Source: Hymenobacter sp. 5317J-9 (GTDB lineage Bacteria; Bacteroidota; Bacteroidia; Cytophagales; Hymenobacteraceae). From it: a stretch of DNA of 64,000 bases. The position numbers were made by a program, and so were the translations under genes. The notes beneath the pieces were generated by a model. That model saw nothing but the letters and a program-made list of their open reading frames with translations. It did no database searches and was not told the origin of the DNA. This document shows, one piece after another, positions 26,304 to 33,665 of this stretch. Position 1 is the first letter of the stretch. Every line of letters begins with the position of its first letter. The stretch lies in NCBI RefSeq assembly GCF_022921075.1, contig NZ_CP095050.1, positions 1,984,001 to 2,048,000 of the forward strand, read 5' to 3'.

Positions 26304-27512
26304 ATGACCTGGCGAGGCGCCCTGGCGGGCCTGTTCTTCCTGGCGGGCACCGCGGCGCAAGCGCAGCAGGCCCCGGCCACCGATTCGATTACGCGGCAAC
26401 TGAACCGGCGCCTGACCCAGGGCACCGTGCCGCCCATGGTGCGCGTGGTGCAGGTGCGCGAGCTGCTGCTGGCCGACCTGCGGCGCGACGAGGTGCGCCA
26501 GGTACCCCAGCTGCTGGCCTACGTGGCCCAAACGGTACCCGACTCCGTGACCGCCGTGCAGCCGCCCGAGGCCTGGGCCCTGCTGCTGGCGGCCGGGCAA
26601 TTTGAGCAGCTGCTCAAGCGCGTGGCCGCCGACAATCCCTTCGACGCCCCGCGCCTGGCCCGGCCCCGACTGCAGCCGCCCCGCGATGGCTTGTTTGACC
26701 TGACCCAGGACTACCTCGTGCGCCACGAGGCCGACCTGCGCGCCCGCGCCCGGCAGGTGCGCGTGCCGGCCGAAGATTCCACGTTTCTGCAGTTGGCCCT
26801 CTCGCTGCTGACGCAGCGACGCTTTTCGCCGACTTCCCAGGGGCTAAATGCGGACCTGCAGCAGTTTCTGGACCGCTACCCGCGCTCCGAGTACGGGTAC
26901 TTCGTGGCGCGTGCGGTGCGGCCCGAATACAAGCCCTCGCGGTTTAGCTACGGGCTCGATTTCCATTCCGGCACGGGCTTCTTCACGGGCGGGCTCAACG
27001 CCGATTTCCGGCCGGTGTTCAACTTCGGGCACGGGTTTGAGTTCGGCTGGGACCGGTACATGCTCTACCTGCGTAACTACATCGGCACGGCCGAAACCCG
27101 CCGCCCCTACACCGCCGACGGCCACACCTGGCCCGCCGGGCAGCGCCTCAACTACTACGTGCCCGAACTATCGGTGGGCTACCGGCTGCTCGAAGCCAAG
27201 CGCCTGCAGGTGACGCCCTTCGTGGGGGCTTCGTGGTGCAACTTCGCGCCCGCCAAGATGGAGGACCGCAAAAACCCGGACCTGGATTTCGACGTCACCT
27301 ACGGGCACCCCCTCACCGCCGGCCTCGACCTGAACATACTGCTCTGGCGCACCGAAAGCGGCCCGGAAATTGGCTCCTGGCTGCTCAAAATCCGGAGCGG
27401 CGTGCGCGCCGCCCGCAGCCCGCAGGCGCCGGCCGCGAGCGGCACGCTCTTCTACCTCGACGTGGGCATCGGCGGGTTTGGCCGCCTGATGCGCGCCCAG
27501 CGGCCCGGCTAG
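26304..27512 (+). CDS. exported hypothetical protein with beta-barrel-like C-terminal half
   Basis: 402-residue protein with a signal peptide (MTWRGALAGLFFLAGTAAQA). Residues 25-210 are helical with TPR-like content, including FLDRYPRSEYGYFVARAVRP, a phrase common before barrels in Bacteroidota. From about residue 215 it has alternating aromatic strands (FSYGLDFHSGTGFFTGGLNA; ISVGYRLLEAK-like turns) that suggest an outer-membrane barrel or beta-sandwich. No family recognised. The ATG at 26304 follows AGCTTTTG, a loose -7 word. Confidence 0.65.
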   Translation: MTWRGALAGLFFLAGTAAQAQQAPATDSITRQLNRRLTQGTVPPMVRVVQVRELLLADLRRDEVRQVPQLLAYVAQTVPDSVTAVQPPEAWALLLAAGQFEQLLKRVAADNPFDAPRLARPRLQPPRDGLFDLTQDYLVRHEADLRARARQVRVPAEDSTFLQLALSLLTQRRFSPTSQGLNADLQQFLDRYPRSEYGYFVARAVRPEYKPSRFSYGLDFHSGTGFFTGGLNADFRPVFNFGHGFEFGWDRYMLYLRNYIGTAETRRPYTADGHTWPAGQRLNYYVPELSVGYRLLEAKRLQVTPFVGASWCNFAPAKMEDRKNPDLDFDVTYGHPLTAGLDLNILLWRTESGPEIGSWLLKIRSGVRAARSPQAPAASGTLFYLDVGIGGFGRLMRAQRPG

Positions 27513-27637
27513 GCCCGCTAACGGCGCCTACTCGTTTTCCAGCCGGTCCGCGTCGGTGAGCTGGGTTGCCGCTCGAACTACCCACTTGGGCAGCAACCCG
27601 TGGCCGTAGCCAGCGGGAGAGGAGGGCGGGGCGATAC

Positions 27638-27683
27638 GTAAAAAACCGGTCAGAAGTGGTTTCGAACCACTTCTGACCGGTTT
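27638..27683 (-). terminator. intrinsic terminator at the end of the 21-bp array
   Basis: Arms 27643-27661 and 27665-27683 form a perfect 19-bp stem with a three-base loop. On the minus strand it is followed by a run of T (27640-27645 read as TTTTTT). It would end minus-strand transcripts coming from the hypothetical gene at 27789-28277. Confidence 0.75.
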
Positions 27684-27839
27684 ATAACCGCTTTGGAGTG
27701 GTTCCGAACCACCCGGGACCGGTTCCCAACCACTCACGACCGGTCCGGAACCACTTTGCAGTGGTTGGAAACCACTCAGTACCGGTTCTCAACCACCCGG
27801 GACCGGTTCCGCAGCACCCGGGAGGGGTCCGGAACCGGT
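27645..27839. repeat. array of about nine degenerate 21-bp tandem units
   Basis: On the minus strand, units of 21 bases follow one another with the pattern RAACCRSTNNNRRGTGGTTNS; each contains facing AACCAC and GTGGTT words, so neighbouring units can pair into alternative hairpins. Because 21 is divisible by three, any open frame reads as a seven-residue repeat (xxPLxxG on the minus strand, xVPNHxx on the plus). The array starts at the terminator stem and runs into the 3' end of the adjacent gene. There are no unique spacers, so it is not CRISPR. Confidence 0.85.
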
Positions 27840-28277
27840 CGGGGGCGGGGCTAGGCCGTGGCGGGGGCCGCTTTGGCGGCTTTGGCGGCGCTCAGGCGGT
27901 TGGCGCAGGTCTTCGTACACGTCGTCGGCGGTCACCATCACGTCGGCGCCGGCCAGGCGGTAGGTGTCGCTCACTTTTTGGGCCAGGGGCCCGAGCACGG
28001 CCTGGATGCCGCGCAGGCCGTCCATGAGGGCCACGTCTTTCTCGAACTCGGCCAGGTCGAAGGAGCGGCGGGTGAAGCCCGGGTCGGCGCGCACGGCGTC
28101 GAGGGCGGCCTGGGCAAAGGGCACGCCGTCGAAGCCGATGTTGCGCAGGCCGCGGCTTTCCTCGGGCTGCAGGGTGATGAGGAAGGGCATCAGGTCCTGG
28201 ACCTGGCGCAGCAGGTCGACGATTTTCTTGGCGTCGGCGGTAGAGAGGGTTTCCGAGATGCGGTTGCCTTGCTTCAT
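27789..28277 (-). CDS. conserved small hypothetical protein, C-terminus apparently frameshifted
   Basis: As read, 162 residues. Residues 1-125 (starting MKQGNRISETLSTADAKKIV) look like a helical Bacteroidota family of unknown function, with MPFLITLQPEESRGLRNIG and FDLAEFEKDVALMDGLRGIQ. After VYEDLRQ the frame becomes PPERRQSRQSG and runs into the 21-bp array. Removing one C near 27903 restores a natural tail, NRLSAAKAAKAAPATA, ending at a TAG at 27851-27853. The gene is therefore probably complete but carries a single-base insertion or sequencing error. Confidence 0.65.
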   Translation of the reverse strand: MKQGNRISETLSTADAKKIVDLLRQVQDLMPFLITLQPEESRGLRNIGFDGVPFAQAALDAVRADPGFTRRSFDLAEFEKDVALMDGLRGIQAVLGPLAQKVSDTYRLAGADVMVTADDVYEDLRQPPERRQSRQSGPRHGLAPPPTGSGPLPGAAEPVPGG

Positions 28278-28392
28278 GGGAATGGGGTAAATGGGTAAAA
28301 GATGGAGGAAAAAATGCCGGGCTGGGGCTCCCGGCCCGGTGCGGGTGTAAGTAGCAGGATGTCCTATTTTTCGATGCGCAGCTGCTGGCGAC

Positions 28393-28767
28393 TCAGCACC
28401 TCATTGCCGCGCAGGATGTGCACGAAGCCGGAAACACAAACTGCACGGTGCGGGTGGCCACCTTGCTGGCCAGGGGGCTCACCGTGACCAGCGTGCGCTG
28501 CTCGTAGGGCGAGGCGGGCCGGTTGGGGGCGTCGTAGAGCTGCTCGTTGCTGACCGTGACGAGGCCCGCCGTGCCGGCGTCGTCGCGAAACCGGTCGTAG
28601 CGGGCCAGAAACCCGCTCACCGGCTCGGCGCAGTAATTGACAGCGGTGCCGCCCCCACCGGAGGGCGGCAAGACAACCGACGTGGTAGGGGCAGCCGGCC
28701 GTTGGGCGTGGGCTTGGCGGGGCAGGGCAGCGGCCACGGCAAGCCCGAATAGTAGCCATTTTTTCAT
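28393..28767 (-). CDS. small exported hypothetical protein, C-terminus apparently frameshifted
   Basis: 124 residues as read, with a signal peptide (MKKWLLFGLAVAAALPRQAHA) and no recognised family. The end reads VQFVFPASCTSCAAMRC, but the next frame gives SGFVHILRGNEVLSRQQLRIEK and stops at 28364-28366, a far more protein-like tail. A two-base excess or one-base loss near 28430 would explain it. It lies between two other small minus-strand genes. Confidence 0.6.
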   Translation of the reverse strand: MKKWLLFGLAVAAALPRQAHAQRPAAPTTSVVLPPSGGGGTAVNYCAEPVSGFLARYDRFRDDAGTAGLVTVSNEQLYDAPNRPASPYEQRTLVTVSPLASKVATRTVQFVFPASCTSCAAMRC

Positions 28768-28803
28768 GGTACAGTTGGGAAAGGGTTGGGAAAAAGAAAA
28801 GAT

Positions 28804-29358
28804 TTACTGCTTGCGGTCAAAGCGTCCGCTGGTAATGGTCACCGTTTTATTTGGGTTAGACTGATTGACAGCCGTGAACTCGAACGTGCCGGCCGAAATA
28901 CCCTTTTGAACGTTGGCATATTCCAACACCACTTGGCCAATATGTTGGGCATCGGTTCCATATACTTCCACGGCATTATCCGAGTAGAGCACCGCGTGAT
29001 TTAGCGCGTACAAGTCACTGGTTTGAGGATAATACCCCGTGTTTTTATTCAATAGATACGTCCCTACTTTTTGGGAACGGAAGAATAAGCTCACGGTAGT
29101 GTTTTTACCGTTCATCTGCCCATTTAAGTCGATTGTGTAAATGCTGTCAAAAGAAAATCCCCCTCTCAAGGCTGGAATAGGATTGCTCAGCAGGCTGCCC
29201 CCGTACTCAGCGGCCACGAACCGCTCGCCGTTGATGAGGCAGCCGCCGGTGTTCTTGCCTTCGTGCGTGGCCGGGGGCAGGCCGGCTTCGGGGTCGTCTT
29301 TCTTGCAGCCAGCGGCCAGCAAGGCGGCTAGCAGCAGAGCATAAAATAGATTGTTCAT
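28804..29358 (-). CDS. lipoprotein, DUF6252-like
   Basis: 184-residue lipoprotein: signal MNNLFYALLLAALLAAGC with the lipobox LAAGC and an acidic KKDDPE start of the mature part. The rest is beta-rich (GGCLINGERFVAAEYGG; TVSLFFRSQKVGTYLLNKNT; TFEFTAVNQSNPNKTVTITS) and resembles the DUF6252 proteins of Bacteroidota (recalled, not checked). Its GC content is clearly lower than that of its neighbours. Probably surface-exposed or periplasmic; function unknown. Confidence 0.75.
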   Translation of the reverse strand: MNNLFYALLLAALLAAGCKKDDPEAGLPPATHEGKNTGGCLINGERFVAAEYGGSLLSNPIPALRGGFSFDSIYTIDLNGQMNGKNTTVSLFFRSQKVGTYLLNKNTGYYPQTSDLYALNHAVLYSDNAVEVYGTDAQHIGQVVLEYANVQKGISAGTFEFTAVNQSNPNKTVTITSGRFDRKQ

Positions 29359-30022
29359 GATGGAAGGGGGTTGAAGGTGGAATGATACGCCCAACGTGCG
29401 TGATGCAATAGGCCCCGCCGGACAATGGCGAAGAAGTCCCGTGATGTAAAATGTCCCATGAGGCGCGACGGGATGCTCGCGAACGGCAACCGGCCAGCGG
29501 GTGCAGGGCAAGGGTTCCCGGTCGGGGCACGGCCGGCGAAGCCAGACCCGCTCATCGGGCCGCCATTGCTGCGAAAAGCAGGCGTTTGTTTCATGGCGAG
29601 GGATGGGTAGAGAGGGATGGGTAGAATCCGAAATGCCGCAGGGCCGGCCTGTAGGGCGCCAGCTTTTCTCAAACGTAACCGATTTGCCTGCGATACGCGA
29701 ATAAATATATTTGCCAATCAGACTTTTATAGGGTGTTATCGAAGAAATAGCAGACGGGATTTTGCCCTTGCAAAGCACGTGCGGGCCATTGCATAAGGAA
29801 AAGGTTGGGACTTTAGAGCCGCCGGTTAAAAGCAATTTGGTAACATGGCTCGCCGGATGGGTGCCACCTCCCCAACAGCCGCGAAAAAGCTCCGCCACCA
29901 TCGCAACCGGGGCTTCGGTATAGATGGAGCGGCGCAGGCCCCTGGTGCCTGACGGAGTAAGACGATTCGGCTGTAAAAAAGTCCGCCCCGGGCATCGCGC
30001 TTTTCTGCCGACCTTGCCGGGC
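29359..30022. other. 664-bp intergenic region, no confident gene
   Basis: Contains a strong consensus promoter (29683-29713) facing right but no convincing gene directly after it. A 36-codon frame starts at 29845 (MARRMGATSPTAAKKLR) and is basic; it has no other support. A minus-strand frame 29355-29717 is compositionally unlike a protein. Between 29590 and 29625 the word GGGATGGGTAGA is repeated. The AT-rich stretch 29690-29790 differs from the GC-rich surroundings. Confidence 0.5.
29683..29713 (+). promoter_or_regulatory. consensus Bacteroidota promoter with no assigned gene
   Basis: TTTG at 29683-29686, a 19-base spacer and TATATTTG at 29706-29713 match the -33/-7 consensus (TTTG, 19-21 bases, TAnnTTTG) better than any other site in the window. 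Transcription would begin near 29720, about 300 bases before the next plus-strand gene, so either that gene has a long leader or a small RNA is made. Confidence 0.65.
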
Positions 30023-31561
30023 ATGAACCGCCTCCTGCCGCTCGCCTTCGCCCTGGCCAAGTTTGTGTCGGGCTACTTTCTCATCAGCCCGCAGTACGAC
30101 CTGCAGCGCGACGAATACCTCTACCTCAACCAGGGCCGGCACCTGGCCTGGGGCTACCTGGAGGTGCCGCCGCTCATTGCCGCGCAGGGCTGGGCCACGC
30201 TGGCGCTGGGCGGGGGCGAGGGCTGGGTGCATTTCTGGCCCTTCCTGTGGGGCGCGGCCACCGTGTACCTGGTGGTGCGGCTGGCCGGGCGCCTGGGCGG
30301 CGGCTGGTTTGCGCAGGCGCTGGCGGGCACCTGCTACCTGGGGGCGGCGTATGCGCGGCTCAACCTGCTGTTTCAGCCCAATTCCTTCGAGGTCTTTGGG
30401 TTTGTGCTGGCGCTGTATGCGCTGGTGGGCTACCTGCAGCAGCAGCGCCCGCGCTACCTGTACCTGCTGGGGGCGGCGCTGGGCCTGGGCTTGCTGAACA
30501 AGTACACCACGCTGTTTTTCGTGGCTGCGCTGAGCGGTGCCCTGCTGCTCACGCCGGCCCGGCGCCTGCTGCTGAATCGGCATTTCTGGGGCGCGGCGGC
30601 GCTGGGGCTGCTGCTGTGGCTGCCCAACGTGGCTTGGCAGCTGCGCCACGGCGTGCCGTTTCTGCACCACATGGCCCTGCTCAAATCCAGCCAGCTGGTG
30701 CACGTCGAACCCGCCGATTTCTGGAAAGCCCAGCTGCTGATGAACCTGCCCGCCACCTGGGTGTGGGTGCCCGGCCTGCTGGCCCTGCTGCTGAGTTCGG
30801 CGTTTCGGCCCTACCGCGCGGTGGGCTGGGTGGCCGTGCTGGGCGTGGGCCTGCTGGCGGTCCTGCACGGCAAAGACTACTACGCCCTGGGCTACTACCC
30901 GGCACTGTTTGCCTTCGGGGCAGCGTGGTGGGAGGCGCAGCTGCGCCCGCTGCGATGGAAAGCAGCGGTGCAGCCCGTGCTGGTGCTGCTGCCGCTGGCA
31001 TTTCTTGCCTTTTTTGCGCCGTTTCTGTACCCCGTACGCAGCCCCGCCGCCATGGCCGCGCTGCGCCCCACCTATGCCAAGCTGGGCCTCTACCGTTGGG
31101 AGGACGGCCAGGACCACGCCCTGCCCCAGGACTACGCCGACATGCGCGGCTGGCGCGAGCTGGCCGCCAAAACCTGGGCCGCCTACCAGTCCTTGCCCGC
31201 CGAGGCACGTGCCCACACCCTCATTCACTGCGCCAACTACGGCCAGGCCAGCGCCATCAACTACTTCAACCGCGGCAAGTCTTTGCCGCCGGCCCACAGC
31301 CTCAACGGCAGCTTCATCTACTGGTACCCCGCGCCAGCCCAGCTGGCCCAGTGCCAGGCCATCCTCATCGTCGACGACGAGCCCGACGACGACCTGGCCC
31401 CGCATTTTGCCAGTTACCGCCGCTTTGGCGCCGTGGCCGACTCCTTCGCCCGCGAGCGCGGCACCGCCATCACCGTCGGCCTGCAGCCCGATGCAGTCGT
31501 GCTGGCTCAGGTAGCCCGTGAGCACCGCACAGCGCTCAACGATTGGGAAGGACCGAAGTAG
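30023..31561 (+). CDS. GT39/ArnT-like membrane glycosyltransferase
   Basis: 512-residue polytopic protein of the PMT/ArnT (GT-C) type, which transfers sugars from polyprenyl phosphates. The acidic motif of the first periplasmic loop is DLQRDEYLYLNQGRHLAWGY (residues 26-45), with RDE as the expected catalytic acidic pair. About ten helices follow, then a ~140-residue soluble domain from about residue 370. The acceptor is unknown. The ATG at 30023 (MNRLLPLAFA) is chosen over a frame start inside non-coding sequence. The TAG stop is formed by the start of the inverted repeat at 31559. Confidence 0.82.
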   Translation: MNRLLPLAFALAKFVSGYFLISPQYDLQRDEYLYLNQGRHLAWGYLEVPPLIAAQGWATLALGGGEGWVHFWPFLWGAATVYLVVRLAGRLGGGWFAQALAGTCYLGAAYARLNLLFQPNSFEVFGFVLALYALVGYLQQQRPRYLYLLGAALGLGLLNKYTTLFFVAALSGALLLTPARRLLLNRHFWGAAALGLLLWLPNVAWQLRHGVPFLHHMALLKSSQLVHVEPADFWKAQLLMNLPATWVWVPGLLALLLSSAFRPYRAVGWVAVLGVGLLAVLHGKDYYALGYYPALFAFGAAWWEAQLRPLRWKAAVQPVLVLLPLAFLAFFAPFLYPVRSPAAMAALRPTYAKLGLYRWEDGQDHALPQDYADMRGWRELAAKTWAAYQSLPAEARAHTLIHCANYGQASAINYFNRGKSLPPAHSLNGSFIYWYPAPAQLAQCQAILIVDDEPDDDLAPHFASYRRFGAVADSFARERGTAITVGLQPDAVVLAQVAREHRTALNDWEGPK

Positions 31562-31644
31562 GGGCGGGGCTTGCCCCCGCCCGGGCGCTGAACTGCCGGC
31601 ATTGCTATCGTTTACCGTCCGGGCGGGGGCAAGCCCCGCCCCTA
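31559..31644. repeat. 26-bp perfect inverted repeat, GGGGCTTGCCCC family
   Basis: Arms 31559-31584 and 31619-31644 are exact reverse complements. The TAG that opens the left arm is the stop codon of the plus-strand glycosyltransferase gene; the CTA that closes the right arm is the stop codon of the minus-strand ligase gene. A related element lies at 8795-8880. Confidence 0.92.
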
Positions 31645-32163
31645 CATTTCAAACGGAAATTCAGCCAGGCTTTCCCAGGGTCCGTTGCGGTAGGCCCACA
31701 GGTGCAGCCCCGTACCCACGGCCGCAAACGGGGCAAAGGCCGGCTGCAAGCCGGCCAGCAGCTGGCGGGCGGCTTCCGGCGTTACCTTGTTTTGGATGGT
31801 GACGTGCGGCTGCAGCTTCTGCTGGTCCTGCGGCGTGAGGTGGGCGGCAAACAAGCTTTGCAGGCGGCGGTGCAGGGCGCGCAACTGCTCATTCTCAAGG
31901 GTGAAGGCCACGCCGCGGCCCAGTGAGCGCAGCCCCGTGACCTGCAGCGCGAGCGGGGCCTGGGTACGGCACAAGGCACTCAATTGCTGGCGAATGTTGG
32001 CCAAATCTGCTCCCGGCAGGTGGTGAAACAAGGTGAGATGCGCCGCCAGGTAGTTGATGTTGGGCGGGAAGTGCTGCCGGCGTAGGTCGTTGAAATACGT
32101 CTGAGATGCTTCGTCCAACATCAGCGTAAGAATGAGCGGGGCGGGGTTGTTAAAGTCGGGCAT
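31642..32163 (-). CDS. 2'-5' RNA ligase family protein (2H phosphoesterase)
   Basis: 173-residue member of the 2H phosphoesterase superfamily (LigT/ThpR). The two catalytic motifs are HLTLFHH (about residues 42-48) and HVTIQNK (about 119-125). The usual function is ligation or hydrolysis of 2'-5' or 2',3'-cyclic phosphates in RNA. The ATG at 32163 (MPDFNNPAPL) is chosen because the longer frame lacks conserved sequence. Its stop codon lies in the palindrome. Confidence 0.87.
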   Translation of the reverse strand: MPDFNNPAPLILTLMLDEASQTYFNDLRRQHFPPNINYLAAHLTLFHHLPGADLANIRQQLSALCRTQAPLALQVTGLRSLGRGVAFTLENEQLRALHRRLQSLFAAHLTPQDQQKLQPHVTIQNKVTPEAARQLLAGLQPAFAPFAAVGTGLHLWAYRNGPWESLAEFPFEM

Positions 32164-32354
32164 CGGGCAGCTGGGGAAGGGTCGGGGAGGAATACGCAAC
32201 CACGTGGGCAACCGCCGCGGAAGGGCTGATTTTACCTGTTTTTGGGAGACGGGTTCGTGTGATAAATGGCGCTGGTGCGTGTTTTTAGGCCGTTTTTATG
32301 GACTTTATTCACGCTAAAAAGCGTTGCATAACTATCTGTCACCAACCTGATTTT

Positions 32355-33482
32355 ATGCTCACTGCTGGCACGCTTGTTTCGTTTTCTGATACCCTGCTCA
32401 CCGACGTTCCGGCGCCGGTTTTGGTGCCCCGCACGCACTCGGCCAAGCTGTGGCTGCCCCAGCGCGTGGTGTTCACGCCCGATGCGCTCGACGGGGAATT
32501 CGGCCAGCAGATTCTGGCCCGGGTCTCGGCCCAAAACCTGGAAGTGGAGCTGCTGAAAAGCAACCGCCTCACCGGCCTGCGCGACCCCGGCGGCGACGTG
32601 CGCGCCACCTACCGCACCGCCAAAAACACCCTGGCCATCGTGAAAGCCCCCGCCGGCGCCCTGCGCCTGCAGCCCACCCCGCCCTCGGCCGACTGGCAGC
32701 TCAACCTCGCCGAAGGCTGCCCCGCCCACTGCCAGTACTGCTACCTGGCCGGCTCGCTCAGCGGCCCGCCCGTGGTGAAGGCCTTCGCCAACCTGCCCCA
32801 GCTGCTGGCCAACACCGCCACCTACGAGCGCCCCGGCCGCATCACCAGCTTCGAGGCCAGCTGCTACACCGACGTGCTGGGCATCGAGCACCTCACCGGC
32901 AGCCTGGGCGCGGCCGTGCGCCATTTCAGCCAGCGCGAGGGCGCCCAGCTGCGTTTCGTGAGCAAGTACGACTACATCGATTCCCTGCTGGCCCTGCCTC
33001 ACCACGGCCGCACGCGGGCCCGCTTCTCCCTCAACGCCGAGCCCGTGGCCCGGCGCCTCGAAGGCGGCACGGCCTCGGTGGAGGCGCGCATTCAGGCCAT
33101 GCGCCGGCTGGCGCTGCCGGTGGCATTAGGCGGCGCTGGCTACCCGGTGGGCGTGGTGCTGGCGCCCATCATGCCCATTCCCGACTGGCAGCGGCACTAC
33201 ACCGAATTACTGAACCGCCTGCAACAAGCCTTTGACTTCGACTGCGACCTTACCGTGGAGTTCATCACCCACCGCTTCACGCCCGGCTCCAAAGACGTGT
33301 TGCTGCAGTGGTATCCCAACACCAGCCTCGACCTGGCCGAGGAAGGCCGCGCCGTGAAGCGCAACAAGTTCGGCGGCCTGAAATACGTGTACCAGCCCGA
33401 GCAGATGAAGGCCATGAAGGCGTGGTTCTACGCCGAGTGGCAACGCCGTTTCCCCCACGCGCCGGTGCAGTATTGGACGTAG
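32355..33482 (+). CDS. spore photoproduct lyase family radical SAM protein
   Basis: 375 residues in the chosen frame. The radical SAM cluster motif is CPAHCQYC (C122, C126, C129, the CxxxCxxC spacing of spore photoproduct lyase), with tyrosines on both sides of the third Cys (Y128, Y130). C170 in SFEASCYTDVLGIEHL corresponds to the hydrogen-donor cysteine of the Bacillus enzyme. Known members split the thymine dimer 5-thyminyl-5,6-dihydrothymine. Spore formers are not expected here, so the role may be general UV repair or something else. An ATG at 32298 gives a 19-residue longer product; the downstream one is preferred but not certain. Confidence 0.85.
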   Translation: MLTAGTLVSFSDTLLTDVPAPVLVPRTHSAKLWLPQRVVFTPDALDGEFGQQILARVSAQNLEVELLKSNRLTGLRDPGGDVRATYRTAKNTLAIVKAPAGALRLQPTPPSADWQLNLAEGCPAHCQYCYLAGSLSGPPVVKAFANLPQLLANTATYERPGRITSFEASCYTDVLGIEHLTGSLGAAVRHFSQREGAQLRFVSKYDYIDSLLALPHHGRTRARFSLNAEPVARRLEGGTASVEARIQAMRRLALPVALGGAGYPVGVVLAPIMPIPDWQRHYTELLNRLQQAFDFDCDLTVEFITHRFTPGSKDVLLQWYPNTSLDLAEEGRAVKRNKFGGLKYVYQPEQMKAMKAWFYAEWQRRFPHAPVQYWT

Positions 33483-33505
33483 GGCTTGGAGCAGAGGTCG
33501 AAACC

Positions 33506-33600
33506 GGCTGTCATCCTGAACGCAGCGAAAGACCTTCTCCCGACGCAACGTTAAGTATACAACCGTGAGCAGGTCCTTCGCTGCGCTCAGGCTGACAGCC
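33506..33600. repeat. imperfect inverted repeat, GTCATCCTGAACGCAGCGAA family
   Basis: Arms 33506-33537 and 33571-33600 pair with several mismatches, so it looks older than the perfect copies at 45873 and 53872. It lies between the lyase and imidazolonepropionase genes. Confidence 0.75.
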
Positions 33601-33665
33601 GAAAATGACGTTGACTAGAAGACGTGGAAACGCATTCATTCGCAAAGCGAAGCGTTATTTGCCGC

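Noticed and set aside
27645-27839. CRISPR array
   Set aside because: Units are contiguous 21-mers without unique spacers of equal length, and no cas gene is nearby.
29355-29717. Minus-strand gene of 120 codons before the lipoprotein
   Set aside because: No protein-like pattern, mixed composition, and it overlaps the putative promoter; only frame openness supports it.
29845-29955. 36-codon basic small protein
   Set aside because: Start context is weak and there is no family or repeat support; kept only as a remark in the intergenic entry.
29813-31525. 570-codon minus-strand frame opposite the GT39-like gene
   Set aside because: Gln/Arg/His-rich shadow with no fold; the plus-strand membrane protein is convincing.
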